DNA of 64,000 nucleotides, from positions 310,001 to 374,000 of the forward strand of contig ML978163.1 in NCBI GenBank assembly GCA_010015745.1. Reading direction: 5' to 3'. The stretch is from Setomelanomma holmii. Its lineage: Eukaryota > Ascomycota > Dothideomycetes > Pleosporales > Phaeosphaeriaceae. The translations under genes and the position numbers were made by a program. Positions 63,303 through 64,000 of the stretch are shown here, in pieces (the stretch's first letter is position 1; every line of letters starts with the position of its first letter). The notes under the pieces were generated by a model, which was not told where the DNA came from, did not search any database, and worked only from the letters and a program-made list of their open reading frames with translations.

Positions 63303-64000
63303 ATGTCCGACATACCTGCCACTGAGCAAGCATTCGGAGTGCAAGAGGGTTCTTCCGCATGCGACACAGCTCCAAGCGACTCTCAGAGAGATTCTCGTTA
63401 CAGATATTCAACAACTGGAGAGACTGCTGAATCTTCTTGGGCACATCATACCGATCCGACTCAGTATGATCAAGATCACATATCTCTGGACGAGCCGGAG
63501 TCACACAAGCAATGCTACACCGCTTCGCAAAGAGAGCCTTCCACTGTGGGCACGAATGGTTTCGGAGGAGGTAACCGCATATATCTTGAAACGTTCGGAA
63601 TGGATGATCCAGAAGTGTCTGGAAGCTGCCCAAGTTTCGATGCAATCGACCACTCTCACTCAACCTATGCTGAGTCGCAAATGGACATTTTAGGATATTC
63701 TTCCCACTCTTCGCACCTTCACGAGATAATTGCCTGGCACCATATGGCAGCAGATCTGCATGGAGATCCCTGGAGCCCAGTGGGTATTGCTGATCTTGAG
63801 ACTCCCAACTATAAGATCCCAAGACGAGCCTCTCGAAAATCAGGGAAGGTCATACAAAGAGATACAAGTTCCAGCAGCTCTTACACCGGGCCTTCCGCAG
63901 GTATACACGATCACAACGGACAGTCTATATGGTGGACGCGTGAAGACATTGACAGGAGCACAGACACTTCTTTTGACGCTTATGCAATGAGCGTCATGTG
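63303..64000 (+). CDS. Partial open reading frame running off the right edge
   Basis: From the ATG at 63303 one plus-strand frame has no stop for 232 codons and reaches the window end; it is open back to 63207, so an upstream exon is possible. The product is hydrophilic, rich in Ser, His, Asp and Gln: VQEGSSACDTAPSDSQRDSR, DPTQYDQDHISLDEPESHKQ, NRIYLETFGMDDPEVSGSCP, HLHEIIAWHHMAADLHGDPW, PNYKIPRRASRKSGKV, QSIWWTREDIDRSTDTSFDA. No domain recognised. The opposite strand is also open for 182 codons (63274-63822), so the coding strand is not certain. Confidence 0.5.
   Translation, partial: MSDIPATEQAFGVQEGSSACDTAPSDSQRDSRYRYSTTGETAESSWAHHTDPTQYDQDHISLDEPESHKQCYTASQREPSTVGTNGFGGGNRIYLETFGMDDPEVSGSCPSFDAIDHSHSTYAESQMDILGYSSHSSHLHEIIAWHHMAADLHGDPWSPVGIADLETPNYKIPRRASRKSGKVIQRDTSSSSSYTGPSAGIHDHNGQSIWWTREDIDRSTDTSFDAYAMSVM

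Noticed and set aside
1..64000. CRISPR arrays, bacterial operons or phage modules
   Set aside because: The window is eukaryotic with spliced genes; no regularly spaced direct repeats or prokaryotic gene order were seen.

Overview
The window is nuclear DNA of a filamentous ascomycete (Pezizomycotina). Genes lie on both strands with short GT-AG introns of about 50 to 110 bases. Core eukaryotic genes (ribosomal protein uL22, fibrillarin, tRNase Z, Atg27, an Arf-like GTPase) sit among typical filamentous-fungal families: secreted amidase, GH128, CE1 esterases, S10 carboxypeptidase, a Con-6-like protein, a HET-domain gene and a DUF7707-type surface protein. The gene content suggests Dothideomycetes, but that is inference. 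Exon limits come from reading splice sites and checking reading-frame phase by hand; nothing was searched against a database.

1-22 kb is mostly conserved and intact. Two distant paralogues (1575-2894 and 8083-9981) share a SANT-like head and a BTB-like tail. Between and after them lie a coiled-coil protein, a secreted amidase and a GH128-like surface glucanase. A ribosome-biogenesis pair follows: RPL17 and NOP1 diverge from a 367-base promoter. Next are a small secreted protein, a membrane protein, an SDR oxidoreductase and a long-form tRNase Z with an ATG-less in-frame N-terminal extension.

22.3-27.6 kb is a gene-poor stretch with traces of an old duplication and one weak candidate small secreted ORF. 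27.7-41 kb is ordinary again: two tandem three-exon unknown genes 29 bases apart, ATG27, a low-complexity protein, a zinc-less MDR reductase, a Con-6-like protein, and a divergent pair of a PAC4-like proteasome chaperone and a carnosine N-methyltransferase-like protein.

41.5-62.2 kb alternates intact genes with decayed ones. The intact genes are the Arl3/ARFRP1 GTPase, a Lys/Ser/Pro-rich protein, an acetylxylan-esterase-like CE1 enzyme, an alpha/beta hydrolase with an Asp nucleophile, an S10 carboxypeptidase and a DUF7707-type protein. The pseudogenes are GH93 exo-arabinanase, a fungal ubiquitin-like-domain protein, a CE1 feruloyl-esterase-like gene, a membrane-anchored aspartic protease-like gene, an unknown fragment and a HET-domain gene. 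Their stops look largely like C-to-T transitions (for example CAG to TAG), as expected after repeat-induced point mutation or cytosine deamination. The HET pseudogene keeps a 525-codon open 3' part whose end overlaps a convergent membrane-protein gene by 23 bases. The right edge cuts a long open reading frame that continues beyond the window.
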